From Pedobacter deserti (GTDB lineage: Bacteria > Bacteroidota > Bacteroidia > Sphingobacteriales > Sphingobacteriaceae), in the NCBI RefSeq assembly GCF_024436415.1, contig NZ_JAFMZQ010000001.1:1178001-1242000 (forward strand): 64,000 nucleotides of DNA, given 5' to 3'. The first letter of the stretch is position 1; each line of letters begins with the position of its first letter. The notes below the pieces were generated by a model. That model saw only the letters and a list, made by a program, of their open reading frames with translations. It did not search any database and was not told the DNA's origin. Below are positions 47,367 through 56,073 of the stretch, piece after piece. The position numbers were made by a program, and so were the translations under genes.

Positions 47367-47963
47367 CTAAGCCTGTTGTAATTCAATCCATTTCTTGACG
47401 GTGTGTCTATGAACCTTTAACTTTCTAGCTATGTCAATCTGTTTCGCACCCAAAGCAATCTGTTCCTTAATAAAATTTTTATGGATGGCCAGAATTGGAT
47501 TGCTCTTTTTGCTTCCTTTCGGACGTCCTAACTTTACACCTTGTGATTTTTTCCTGGCTAAGGCCTCCCGGATTCTTTGAGAAATTAATGAACGTTCAAT
47601 CTCCGCTGAAAGACCAAAAGCAAACGCAAGTACCTTGGAATTAATATTATCACCCAATTCGTACCCCTCTTTAATAGCATACACCCGTACCTGTTTCTCC
47701 ATGCATTGGTTTAATATGCTCATAATCTGCATGAGATTTCGCCCCATGCGCGATATTTCAGACACAATTAAGATATCGTCATCTTTAAGCTCATTTAATA
47801 ATTTACCAAAGGATCTAATCGAAAGGTCTTTTCTGGAACTAATAATTTCTTCCACCCACTTAGAAATATGGAAGTTTCTTTGCTGGGCAAATTTTAGAAT
47901 TTCAAATCGTTGGTTTTCAACTGTTTGTTTGTCTGTGCTTACTCTGAGATAGGCGTATACCAT
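47367..47963 (-). CDS. Serine site-specific recombinase (Mpi-like DNA invertase)
   Basis: About 198 aa from ATG at 47963. N-terminal resolvase/invertase domain with the catalytic serine in YLRVSTDKQ (Ser9), SRMGRNLMQIM, and AFGLSAEIERSLISQRIREAL, followed by GVKLGRPKGSKKS and a C-terminal HTH (QIDIARKLKVHRHTVKKWI). This is the small serine invertase type known from phase-variable Bacteroidota promoters. A longer frame to 48005 exists, but those 14 residues are antisense to the restriction cassette and inside the inverted repeat. The ATG is 22 bp from inverted repeat 1, so the enzyme is ideally placed to flip the adjacent segment. Confidence 0.9.
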   Translation of the reverse strand: MVYAYLRVSTDKQTVENQRFEILKFAQQRNFHISKWVEEIISSRKDLSIRSFGKLLNELKDDDILIVSEISRMGRNLMQIMSILNQCMEKQVRVYAIKEGYELGDNINSKVLAFAFGLSAEIERSLISQRIREALARKKSQGVKLGRPKGSKKSNPILAIHKNFIKEQIALGAKQIDIARKLKVHRHTVKKWIELQQA

Positions 47964-47985
47964 TTTTGGCTTTAATGTAGAAACA

Positions 47986-48006
47986 AAACACCAGTTTTTT
48001 ACCAAC
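47986..48006 (+). repeat. Inverted repeat 1 of the invertible segment
   Basis: Exact 21-bp repeat, reading K-H-Q-F-F-T-N in the plus-strand cassette frame. Its reverse complement is at 48663-48683. Flanking bases diverge, so identity stops abruptly. Confidence 0.85.
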
Positions 48007-48390
48007 CAAAAATGTTTTGTTATAACTGGTACTCAGTTAAGTTATTTAACTGCCTTTTTTAGTTCCAGACTATTTCGTTTTGCCTTTAAGGAATACTTTC
48101 CAGAACTTCTAGGAGATACCCGTGAATTGAGCAAAGTTTTTTTTGAAACTGTCGCAGTGAAGGAAATAGATAACGACACCAATCTTGCATTTGAAAATTG
48201 TTTGACAGAATTGGTTAAGGCGAAGTTGTCAGGTCTGCCAACCCTGTTAATTCAGCAATTAGTCGACAGAAAACTATTCGAGATTTATATGCTCACAGAC
48301 GAAGAGATTAAGCTAGTAAATTTGTCAGAAACAACAGGTAACGAGGAAGATTCTTCGATAATAGATATCTCAGAACTGGTTAAATCATAG
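48007..48390 (+). other. Silent alternative C-terminal cassette of the R-M gene
   Basis: Read in phase with repeat 1 it encodes 127 residues (QKCFVITGTQLSYLTAFFSS, then RLFRFAFKEYFPELLGDTRE and onward) and stops at 48388-48390. The first ~50 residues parallel the active cassette (YLTAFxxSxLFxFAFKxYFPELLGDTRE), but the DNA is clearly diverged and the last ~75 residues differ strongly. It lacks a start codon and promoter of its own, as expected for a silent exchange cassette rather than an independent gene. Confidence 0.75.
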
Positions 48391-51300
48391 TGCTCAAAAA
48401 TCAGTTTGTTTATTTCATTTTCTTCAACAATAGTTGATAGATTTTGGGCTTTCTGCTGTTCTATTGATATAACTTTTTGATCAAATATTTCTGTCTTAAT
48501 AGGAGGCTTGATGGTTATGGTTTCGAAAAAAATTTTACGTATTTCTCTGGTATCACCCAGCAATTCAGGAAAATAATCTTTGAAGGCGAATTTGAAAAGT
48601 TTAGAGTTTAGAAATGCTGTTAAGTAACCAGGTGTCGAACTACTGAGGATAAATGATTTGTCGTTGGTAAAAAACTGGTGTTTATCATATACAAACGGCA
48701 AGTATTTTGTCATGTTCGGATAGATTATCTTAGGTTTTAAAAAATCCTCGTAATATGCAATGCTATCCTGCGTCTCAAACCACTTATATGACCCGGACTT
48801 GCGGCCTTTCCATTTACCTAATCTTTCATTATAATTTTTGGGTTTAGGTTCAATACGTTCTCTGAACTGCATTAAATGTTCTTTGATACCAGGATATTGA
48901 TCAATATCGATTTTGAGGGCTGGGAACGTTCCGATTAACCATAGGTCATTCCATTCAGGGACGTATGCTTTAATGTCTTCTCCCCGAAGAAGAGGTTTGA
49001 TAAGCTCAGCACTTTTAGGATCTTTCATAATGATCTCCTCCTTTATCTTTGTAGGTACGATAAAGGCCTCATTACAGCCGGTAAGTATTCCCCGATTGAT
49101 TTTAATGTCCCACTCTTTCAGGGGTTTACCTTGTTCAACTATTTTCTTTATCAATTTATATTCGGCTTTTTGATAACAAACCCAACTTTTTTTGCCCGGG
49201 TTATCGATGTCCACAGAAAAGTAGTCAATATATTCTTCTAATATTGTATTCATATCAAACTTATCATTGACTCTACACATTTTTATCGATGTGGGCGGAG
49301 CGGCTTTCTCAAAAAACAACATATTAGTATAGGTCGTAGCAGATTCGAAAATTTGTTTCATCCCAAAATCAACTACAAGTGTAGGTCGGCATTTAGTAGC
49401 AAGGTATTCTCGCGTACAATCTCCATAATCAGTTCGCATCCATTTGTTACTTGTTATAAAAGCTAGGCGCCCACCTTCTTTAAGCAAGTTTAAGCCGTGC
49501 TCATAAAATAACTGGTAGATGTCACCTGTTTTTCCAAACGTCTTGAAATTTTGCTGTTCGAGTCCCTTCTTGATCTCTTCATTTAGTTTTTGCAGTTGGA
49601 TATATGGCGGGTTGCCGATAATTACGTCAAACCCTTCAAATTCACCGTTATTTTTAAGAACCTCCGGAAATTCAAACCGCCACTCGAAAGCGTTTTTGTA
49701 AATAGCATTGTTTTTTATATCCTCAACAATTTGGCTGAACTTTTTAAGTTTCGAAGTGAGTAACCCTATATTGTCGTTGTACTTTTTCTTTTCCTTAGCA
49801 TTTAGTTCAAAAATTCCTAGCTGAGCAGTGGTTTTATCTAGCTCGCTCTTAGCGTTGTACCAATTGGTGTAGTCCTTACTTGTCTTGTGTATTTCAGTCT
49901 TGAAATCTGCTTTTATGCTATTAATTATGCCTTGTAAGTCACGCTTTACTTCCCGACTTTTTTCATTTTTATATTGGTCAACGAAATCGCGATAGGTTTT
50001 TATGTCGTATTTAACACTTTTTAATGCTTTGGTTAAGTCTGCATCAAGTTTAAAACGGCTTAGTAAGCTATTGCCAGTTTTGATATTTATATCAATATTA
50101 GGCAATGTCTCCAATTGAGAAAATGAGGTCTCTTCTTTATAGTATGCATTTTTCAGTAATTCAATCCATAGACGTAAACGGCAAATTTTAACTGAGTTAG
50201 GATTGATATCTACACCAAAAAGGCAATTTTCTATGAGTAACTGCTTTTCATGAAAAAGAGTCTTCTGCAGGTGTTGGATGTCTTTAGAAACAGGTTTGCC
50301 GTCTTTAAGCTTATAGCCAAGCAGGTTGCCCTTTGGATCAGTAATGACAAGCTCATCATTAATTATATCAAACTCGTAATTACTGATGCTATTGCCTTCA
50401 TGGTCAGCAAGTATTCCTAACTCTGCTTTAATATGGATTATCTCGTTCAACGCAGAAACCAGAAAGTGCCCAGAACCAACAGCTGGGTCACAAATTTTAA
50501 TTGAGTTTATGATTTGATTGGCCTCTAATATTTCCACTGATTTGAATAGACGCCGAGTATAGTTGCGAAGATCCTTAAAGTCATCAAACAGCTTTTTTCC
50601 AACCCCTGCTAATGAGTCATTAAATTTTGCAACAATTGCTTCTCTAATGATTCGTTTACACATATACATGGTGATAAACGCAGGCGTAAAGATAGACCCG
50701 TCTTTATAACCATTGATCTTTTCAAACACAGTACCAAGTACTGAAGCACTAATTATAGTTTTATTTTCCTCTTGTACTGTATCATCTCCTTCACTTGCAA
50801 AATCATAAGCATCCAAAAATTGGAAAATATAATCCAATGTAGGAAGGGTACCCGCATCCTTTTTAGCCTCTTTTAGAACTGTTTGAGGAAAAAGTGGTAA
50901 TCGTTCAGCTTGGTCTAAGGCCTGGATTTTAACAGTTTGATCTTCAAGTTCACTTATGTCAAACAAAGAACTATTAAGGTAAGGGACAAATGCGTATTTA
51001 GTCTTTACATTTTCCGTCCGTTCTTCAACTGGTACAGCTAATACTTTATGGAACAGTTTATATAGTTCTTTAAAATTGGGAATCATCTGACTGTTAAGGA
51101 ACCTAAATCCCTCATCACCATAATGGTATGTTTGGAGTTGTCCTTCCAGTAACTTTAAAAATAAAATACGGTTAACCCAAGTAATACAGAGTTCAAGAGC
51201 AATAGTGAATGTTCGCGCCTCCAGGTCAGTACCATAACTAGCGAGGTCAGGAACGTGGTGTAACACATCTTCAGTCTTTAAAGCATCGATTGTTGCTTCT

Positions 51301-52166
51301 ATCAATGATGCATTGTGACGACCCTCCTTCTTTCTTCGGATAATTGCCTTGTTATTTTCTTTAGCCTCTTCTAGCCCGATTAAATGCAAAAGCTCTTTAT
51401 AGAACTTTTCATTAAGAGAGTTGCCGTCATTAGGCACGCCTACTTTTAATAAATATTGTGGTGATAGGACCCTGAACAATGCACTTAACTGCTTGTCATC
51501 ATCTTTTTTATTATTATTATTATTAATGATTTTCGTATATTCTCTGATATCAAAATAGACACAAGGAAGGTCAATTTCCAAGTTTGCGAGAATCTTACGG
51601 ATTTCTTCGTAAAAGAATGGGTTGTCCTTTCGGTCGTTTATATAAATGTCATATAATCTTTTAATCGCAGTATTGCGGTAAATGTATTTATCAAAGTAAT
51701 TGGCATCAATAATATACCATTCATATATATTGGTGATCACTAACTTTTTGAGCTGATTGTTTCCTGCACGGCTGCGTTCGTCTAGATAATATAAGATCAG
51801 CTCATGCATGGCTTTCTTGTTAAGGTTAATAGCCGTAATCATTTCATTGGTATTGTTCGGTCGTTTAGCCTCGATAATAACACCAACCTCGCTTACTGTA
51901 GACTTGCCGATATGCACAACCAGATCCTTCTTGTCTTTCGTATTAATTGCATGAGAATCGCGATAATATGTGTCACGTAAAAAATCGCGTATGTCATTTT
52001 TTAAATGCTCCTCACTCTCATCCTTTGGCCTGTTTTCTATTACACTAATCTTATCAAGCAACGCAGCTAAGTTTAGTTTGAAAATATCAATCTCACTTCT
52101 TAACGGTTTTTGCTTGACAAATGCCTTTAATGCTTTTTTAGGTGAATGGATTATCAGGTTTATCAT
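48285..52166 (-). CDS. Type IIG restriction-modification enzyme (Eco57I-like), current C-terminal version
   Basis: About 1293 aa from ATG at 52166 (a TTG six codons earlier is possible). N-terminal PD-(D/E)xK-type nuclease region with DLVV and VIIEAKRP (about 81-102); SAM-dependent N6-adenine methylase with DPAVGSGHFL (about 560-569) and NPPY (852-855); C-terminal target-recognition region from about 1000 with GILTGCNEAFIV, RGEDIKAY and LKPKIIYPN. Cutting and methylation in one polypeptide define type IIG. The last 125 residues after KHQFFTN lie inside the invertible segment. No separate methylase, specificity subunit or BREX gene is near. Low-GC composition suggests horizontal origin. Confidence 0.85.
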   Translation of the reverse strand: MINLIIHSPKKALKAFVKQKPLRSEIDIFKLNLAALLDKISVIENRPKDESEEHLKNDIRDFLRDTYYRDSHAINTKDKKDLVVHIGKSTVSEVGVIIEAKRPNNTNEMITAINLNKKAMHELILYYLDERSRAGNNQLKKLVITNIYEWYIIDANYFDKYIYRNTAIKRLYDIYINDRKDNPFFYEEIRKILANLEIDLPCVYFDIREYTKIINNNNNKKDDDKQLSALFRVLSPQYLLKVGVPNDGNSLNEKFYKELLHLIGLEEAKENNKAIIRRKKEGRHNASLIEATIDALKTEDVLHHVPDLASYGTDLEARTFTIALELCITWVNRILFLKLLEGQLQTYHYGDEGFRFLNSQMIPNFKELYKLFHKVLAVPVEERTENVKTKYAFVPYLNSSLFDISELEDQTVKIQALDQAERLPLFPQTVLKEAKKDAGTLPTLDYIFQFLDAYDFASEGDDTVQEENKTIISASVLGTVFEKINGYKDGSIFTPAFITMYMCKRIIREAIVAKFNDSLAGVGKKLFDDFKDLRNYTRRLFKSVEILEANQIINSIKICDPAVGSGHFLVSALNEIIHIKAELGILADHEGNSISNYEFDIINDELVITDPKGNLLGYKLKDGKPVSKDIQHLQKTLFHEKQLLIENCLFGVDINPNSVKICRLRLWIELLKNAYYKEETSFSQLETLPNIDINIKTGNSLLSRFKLDADLTKALKSVKYDIKTYRDFVDQYKNEKSREVKRDLQGIINSIKADFKTEIHKTSKDYTNWYNAKSELDKTTAQLGIFELNAKEKKKYNDNIGLLTSKLKKFSQIVEDIKNNAIYKNAFEWRFEFPEVLKNNGEFEGFDVIIGNPPYIQLQKLNEEIKKGLEQQNFKTFGKTGDIYQLFYEHGLNLLKEGGRLAFITSNKWMRTDYGDCTREYLATKCRPTLVVDFGMKQIFESATTYTNMLFFEKAAPPTSIKMCRVNDKFDMNTILEEYIDYFSVDIDNPGKKSWVCYQKAEYKLIKKIVEQGKPLKEWDIKINRGILTGCNEAFIVPTKIKEEIIMKDPKSAELIKPLLRGEDIKAYVPEWNDLWLIGTFPALKIDIDQYPGIKEHLMQFRERIEPKPKNYNERLGKWKGRKSGSYKWFETQDSIAYYEDFLKPKIIYPNMTKYLPFVYDKHQFFTNDKSFILSSSTPGYLTAFLNSKLFKFAFKDYFPELLGDTREIRKIFFETITIKPPIKTEIFDQKVISIEQQKAQNLSTIVEENEINKLIFEHYDLTSSEISIIEESSSLPVVSDKFTSLISSSVSI
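48663..48683 (-). repeat. Inverted repeat 2, inside the R-M gene
   Basis: Exact 21-bp reverse complement of 47986-48006, reading K-H-Q-F-F-T-N in the restriction-enzyme frame at codons about 1162-1168. Confidence 0.85.
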
Positions 52167-52184
52167 TGTCAGAATTGAGTACAA

Positions 52185-52772
52185 TTTGTTTATGGATCAA
52201 TAAAGATATTAATAATACCTACGTTTAGAAATTATCGTCAAGGCATCGGCAATACCGCATGCTCGTGGTATTTCGGGTATAGTTGTACGAATTCATTCAA
52301 CAGTTATCAATATTATAAGGCTCGTCGAATCAGAGAACCGTATGGAAACCTTCGGCCTAGGCTATCTCCTTTGTAACTCATTTGCTTGTTTACGATTCGA
52401 ACAGGAGGCCAATGTTACCTCTGCCAGCCCAGTAACAAGAAGTGTTTTAATCTCATTCGACATACTTTGGCCACAAAGATCAATTATCATAGAGTTGTGT
52501 CCAAAGCAACATAACCATTTTATAAAATAACAAGCCATCGAGCAAACGCGATATAAACGTGTAAGAGATGTCTGCAAAATCCCAAGAAGTTCAAATGCGA
52601 TAGTAAGGTTCCGCAAGGGCTAGACCTCCTACGCAAATCCTAACAGGGGCCTAGCTGATCACTAGTTGGACCGTATAATTGGAATCGAATATCGAATCCT
52701 AGTTAAGCCTTCAAGTGTAGTGGACGGCGACTGCCACACACACACACATTCCGGCTACCCCACGGTCCCCGT
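52185..52772. other. Non-coding right flank of the island
   Basis: Between the R-M gene start and the nested palindrome I see only short chance frames and a (CA)7 microsatellite at 52735-52748. No gene, tRNA fragment or att-like repeat was recognised. Confidence 0.4.
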
Positions 52773-52876
52773 GTTCGGTCATTCTTCGGGCTTAGACCGT
52801 ACTTTCTTCGGGAAAAGTACCCGGTTTCCCGAAGAAAGTACGTAGAAAGCCCTGATTAAGCCCGAATCACCCGAAC
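52773..52876. repeat. Three-tier nested palindrome
   Basis: Inner stem 18 bp (52798-52815 with 52825-52842, 9-nt loop), middle stem 10 bp (52785-52794 TTCGGGCTTA with 52857-52866 TAAGCCCGAA), outer stem 6 bp (52773-52778 GTTCGG with 52871-52876 CCGAAC). The nested pairing spans 104 bp. It could be a mobile-element end, a strong bidirectional terminator or a REP-like element at the right edge of the island. Confidence 0.7.
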
Positions 52877-53007
52877 AACAGGATCCTTGTTGAATGTATC
52901 AAAACCTTTACTTAGCCAGCAATCGAATCTGGTTTTCTCTTCATAGTTTTAAGTAGTAAACCAAATACTTAGCCGCTTTTCTGAAGCGATTGTTTTAAAA
53001 CACCGTT

Positions 53008-55248
53008 ATGAACGCAAGACTTACCTTAGTAGCATTCTGTATGCTGGGATCTGCTGTATTCGCGCAGCAGAAAAATACCGCAACTGCACAGCAGCCATCA
53101 AAAGCACCGGCCGATTATGTCGACCTCTACATCGGCAGCATTAACCCTAAAACGCGCAGTACGCAACCGGTTATTAAGGCGCCGGGGGGCAACATGAGTA
53201 TTTTTCCGGCTTTTAATCCTGCTATCGAAGATTTTTATCTGAGTGATAAGATCATGGGCTTTCCCTTGGGTTTCGGTACCCTGATGATCGCTAAAGGAGA
53301 TGCGCTTGATCCAAATTCCCGGCCTTCGCGGTTCGATCATGATCTGGAAACGGCTACGCCATATTACTACCAGGTCTTGCTGGAAGATCCGAATGTCAAC
53401 ACGGAATATACGATGACGGACAACGCGGCCATATTCAGGTTTACCATTCCGGCCAACCAGGCCACTTCGCTGGTGTTGTCGGTGCCGGGCAACTCAAGCC
53501 TATCGGGTACGCAAAGTATACTCAAGGGCAACGTGCCTTCTGGTCGCCGCGGTGGCCCGCAGGAAAAGAGGTATTTTCACGCTGAGGTCAGTAAGCCGGC
53601 TAATCCATCGGGTAATCAGCCCGGCAACAGTGGAAATACCGGTTACTTTCACTGGGCCGCTTCCGCGCAACCGCAAACGGTCGAGTTCAGGGTAGGTATA
53701 TCCAATGTTAGCGAGGATGATGCTAAGGCTACCCTCGATAAAGAGATCGGCAAATCGACGTTTGATCAGGTTAAAAACAAGTTAAAGGAACGCTGGAATG
53801 CGGAGCTTAATCTCATTAACATTAAAGGCGGCTCCGAGCGGCAGCGCGGCATCTTTTACAGCACCTTATACCGCACCATGGTATTGCGCATGGGCAATGT
53901 GTGGGATACATACCGCAGTGCTTATGCATTGCAGAACCTGATCAGGCCGCAGGAAACGGTGAAAGCGATCAACAACTTTATCCGGGCATATGAAACCAGT
54001 GGCTGGCTTACCAGCTCTGGCGCTATGATCGGGCATCATTCTACCTCCGTAATTGTAGAGGCTTACCGCAAAGGCCTGCGCGGTTTCGATGTGGAGAAGG
54101 CTTATGCGGGCATGCGCAAAAATCATATGGAGGCTACCATGATCCCCTGGAAAGATGGCGGGCAGGCACCGATCACCGAGCTGGAGCAATGTTATTTCGA
54201 TAAGGGTTTTTACCCGGCGCTGCCTGTGCGCGCCGATGCAGGCAAGAAGGACGAGGTCGATAAATACAGTCGCCTGCCTTACCAGGTGCGGTGGTTGCCC
54301 GAGGTGGGCGTAGAGGAAACCGTGAAAGAGGTAGATGGCTGGCACCGCCGGCAGTCGGTTTCGGTGACACTGGAGCACGCGTACGACGATTGGTGCCTGG
54401 CGCAAATGGCTAAGCTTTTGGGTAAAACGGCCGACTATGAATTGTTCATGAAACGGGCGGGCAATTACCGCAATGTGTTTAATCCTGCTATCGGGATGAT
54501 GGCACCGAAATCGGCCGATGGTAAATGGGTAGCGCCCTTCGATCCAATCTTTTCAGGCGGTTTTGCTGGTGAAGGTTACTTTGCCGAAGGTAATTCCTGG
54601 ACCTATACCTGGCACGTGCAGCACGACGTTCAGGGTTTGATTAACCTGATGGGTGGTAACGATAATTTCAATCGGAAGCTGGACTCCCTGTTCATCGTGG
54701 GTCACCGTCCTGCCGATAAGCTGGCCTTTCTGGGGCAGTTTCCCGACATGACGGGCCTGGTGGGGATGTACTCGCAGGGCAATGAACCGGTCTACCATAT
54801 TCCGTATATGTATAACTATTCCGGTCAGCCCTGGAAAACGCAGAGCCGGGTACGCATGCTTATGGACCTATGGTTTGACATCACTCCGCATGGCATCAGC
54901 GGCGATGAAGACGGGGGTGCAACTTCAAGCTGGTATGTGCTGAATTCCATAGGCATCTATCCCCAGAATCCGGGTAGTACGGTGTTTGATATCGGCAGCC
55001 CATTGTTCAACGAAACCACGATCAACGTAGGCGGGGGCAAAAGCTTCGTCATAGAGGCCAGGAATGTATCCAAACAAAATAAGTACATCCAGTCAGCCAC
55101 CCTGAACGGCACCGCCTTAAATAAGCCCTGGGTTGACAACGCCGACCTGATAAAAGGTGGAAGAATGGTGTTGGTGATGGGTCCGCGGCCTAATAAAAAC
55201 TGGGGCAGCAAGCCGGGAGATGCAGCGCCGTCTATGTCGGCATTATAA
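53008..55248 (+). CDS. GH92-family alpha-mannosidase, secreted
   Basis: The 746-aa protein has a signal peptide (LTLVAFCMLGSAVFA-QQ) and the GH92 fold: the N-terminal beta-sandwich (about 35-260) and an (alpha/alpha)6 domain with YFAEGNSWTYTWHVQHD (catalytic-acid region), QPWKTQSRVRMLM and HGISGDEDGGATSSWYVL (catalytic base region). GH92 enzymes are calcium-dependent exo-alpha-mannosidases acting on yeast mannan or N-glycans. No SusC/SusD pair or other glycosidase adjoins it, so it is not part of a clear polysaccharide locus. It starts 130 bp after the nested palindrome. Confidence 0.88.
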   Translation: MNARLTLVAFCMLGSAVFAQQKNTATAQQPSKAPADYVDLYIGSINPKTRSTQPVIKAPGGNMSIFPAFNPAIEDFYLSDKIMGFPLGFGTLMIAKGDALDPNSRPSRFDHDLETATPYYYQVLLEDPNVNTEYTMTDNAAIFRFTIPANQATSLVLSVPGNSSLSGTQSILKGNVPSGRRGGPQEKRYFHAEVSKPANPSGNQPGNSGNTGYFHWAASAQPQTVEFRVGISNVSEDDAKATLDKEIGKSTFDQVKNKLKERWNAELNLINIKGGSERQRGIFYSTLYRTMVLRMGNVWDTYRSAYALQNLIRPQETVKAINNFIRAYETSGWLTSSGAMIGHHSTSVIVEAYRKGLRGFDVEKAYAGMRKNHMEATMIPWKDGGQAPITELEQCYFDKGFYPALPVRADAGKKDEVDKYSRLPYQVRWLPEVGVEETVKEVDGWHRRQSVSVTLEHAYDDWCLAQMAKLLGKTADYELFMKRAGNYRNVFNPAIGMMAPKSADGKWVAPFDPIFSGGFAGEGYFAEGNSWTYTWHVQHDVQGLINLMGGNDNFNRKLDSLFIVGHRPADKLAFLGQFPDMTGLVGMYSQGNEPVYHIPYMYNYSGQPWKTQSRVRMLMDLWFDITPHGISGDEDGGATSSWYVLNSIGIYPQNPGSTVFDIGSPLFNETTINVGGGKSFVIEARNVSKQNKYIQSATLNGTALNKPWVDNADLIKGGRMVLVMGPRPNKNWGSKPGDAAPSMSAL

Positions 55249-55298
55249 TTTACAAAGTTTACATTTTTATTTACAATCCAGACCCTTCATCTTGAAAA

Positions 55299-55319
55299 TC
55301 ACCAAAGTAGATTTGGTGA
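55299..55319. repeat. Inverted repeat upstream of hypothetical gene
   Basis: TCACCAAA and TTTGGTGA form a perfect 8-bp pair separated by 5 nt, 11 bp before the next ATG. It could be an operator or a terminator of the GH92 gene; no T-run follows directly. Confidence 0.35.
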
Positions 55320-55330
55320 AATCAATTTGA

Positions 55331-55891
55331 ATGGTTATGAAAAATAAAAGAAATGTCAGCTACGCGCTGATCTTGTTGCTGGTTGTGGCCGGCGGACTGG
55401 TATTCGCAAACCGCGAAATTAAAAACGAAAATGAGCGCTCGCCAAGGCCCTTATCGAATGCCGAAAAGAAAGCTGCCCGGGATGCCAGAAAAGCCTGGGA
55501 GGCTACTCCCGACGGCATAAAGTTCAAGGAATGGGAGAACTCTCCGGCGGGTCGGAAAATACATGCCAGTCATGATAAAATAAGAAAGCACATAAAGGAT
55601 TTTTCCAATATGGAGGCTGTGGTAACCTCTGTTACTTTTCAGCGTACCTACGCACAACCATCACCAAAATGGCTCATTGTCCGCATCGAGGACGAGGAGT
55701 ACATGATGCAGTTTATTCCTAAGGATTTTCAGCGGTTAAAAAGCCTGAAAGTTAACGACAAAATTACTTTGAGAAGTCGCAGTGCAGGCTATTCGCCTAA
55801 TCATCCCTATCTGATCATATCGGGCGACTATATCGAAAAAGACAATAAGGTGCTTTTTAAAGCTGATCCGAGCAAAAACAACGGCTGTTGA
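55331..55891 (+). CDS. Hypothetical membrane-anchored/exported protein
   Basis: A 186-aa protein with an N-terminal hydrophobic segment (YALILLLVVAGGLVFA, about 11-26), a charged helical middle and a C-terminal beta-rich part (residues about 90-180). No recognised domain. It probably faces the periplasm. Start chosen at the ATG at 55331; a second ATG two codons later is possible. Confidence 0.6.
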   Translation: MVMKNKRNVSYALILLLVVAGGLVFANREIKNENERSPRPLSNAEKKAARDARKAWEATPDGIKFKEWENSPAGRKIHASHDKIRKHIKDFSNMEAVVTSVTFQRTYAQPSPKWLIVRIEDEEYMMQFIPKDFQRLKSLKVNDKITLRSRSAGYSPNHPYLIISGDYIEKDNKVLFKADPSKNNGC

Positions 55892-55920
55892 GGGGGAGCT
55901 GTCTGGCCTCTGCTATTGCT

Positions 55921-55975
55921 TGCTGCCCGGATACTACCCGGATACTGCCCGGTTGCTACCCGGATGTTGCCCGGG
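55921..55975 (+). repeat. 11-bp tandem repeat x5
   Basis: Five consecutive 11-bp units with core CCCGG (TGCTGCCCGGA, TACTACCCGGA, TACTGCCCGGT, TGCTACCCGGA, TGTTGCCCGGG). They lie in the intergenic region 30 bp after the hypothetical gene stop. Confidence 0.85.
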
Positions 55976-56073
55976 TTGAAGCGCTTAGCTTCCGACCAGG
56001 ATCGGGGTGGTATCCGGCTAGCATAGCTTAGCTGTTTTTTCACTACTTTGCGCTTAGAAAAGGAATAAATACT

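Larger units (their letters stand above)
47986..48683. other. Invertible DNA segment switching the C terminus of a type IIG R-M enzyme
   Basis: Two exact 21-bp inverted repeats bracket 656 bp (48007-48662). The minus-strand restriction gene enters at repeat 2 and uses the cassette ending at 48285. The plus strand holds a homologous but different cassette ending at 48390. Both repeats are in the same codon phase, so inversion by the neighbouring serine recombinase would replace 125 residues with 127 without frameshift. The two cassettes overlap tail to tail by 106 bp. Inference from sequence; inversion is not demonstrated. Confidence 0.8.

Noticed and set aside
47964..48005. Longer N terminus of the serine recombinase (14 extra residues)
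   Set aside because: The extension is the antisense of the conserved KHQFFTN cassette sequence and precedes the canonical start of the resolvase domain (MVYAYLRVS).
48127..48390. Independent 87-aa gene
   Set aside because: It would need a TTG start, and homology to the R-M C terminus continues upstream to the inverted repeat, so it is part of a silent cassette.
48285..52166. BREX methylase PglX
   Set aside because: Size and methylase motifs are similar, but the N terminus carries a nuclease-like EAKRP motif and no PglZ, BrxL or other BREX gene is nearby.
52185..53007. Direct repeat of the tRNA-Glu 3' end marking the right island border
   Set aside because: I looked for a copy of the T-arm/acceptor sequence and found only weak matches such as CGGCTACCCCACGG near 52752, so no attachment site is claimed.
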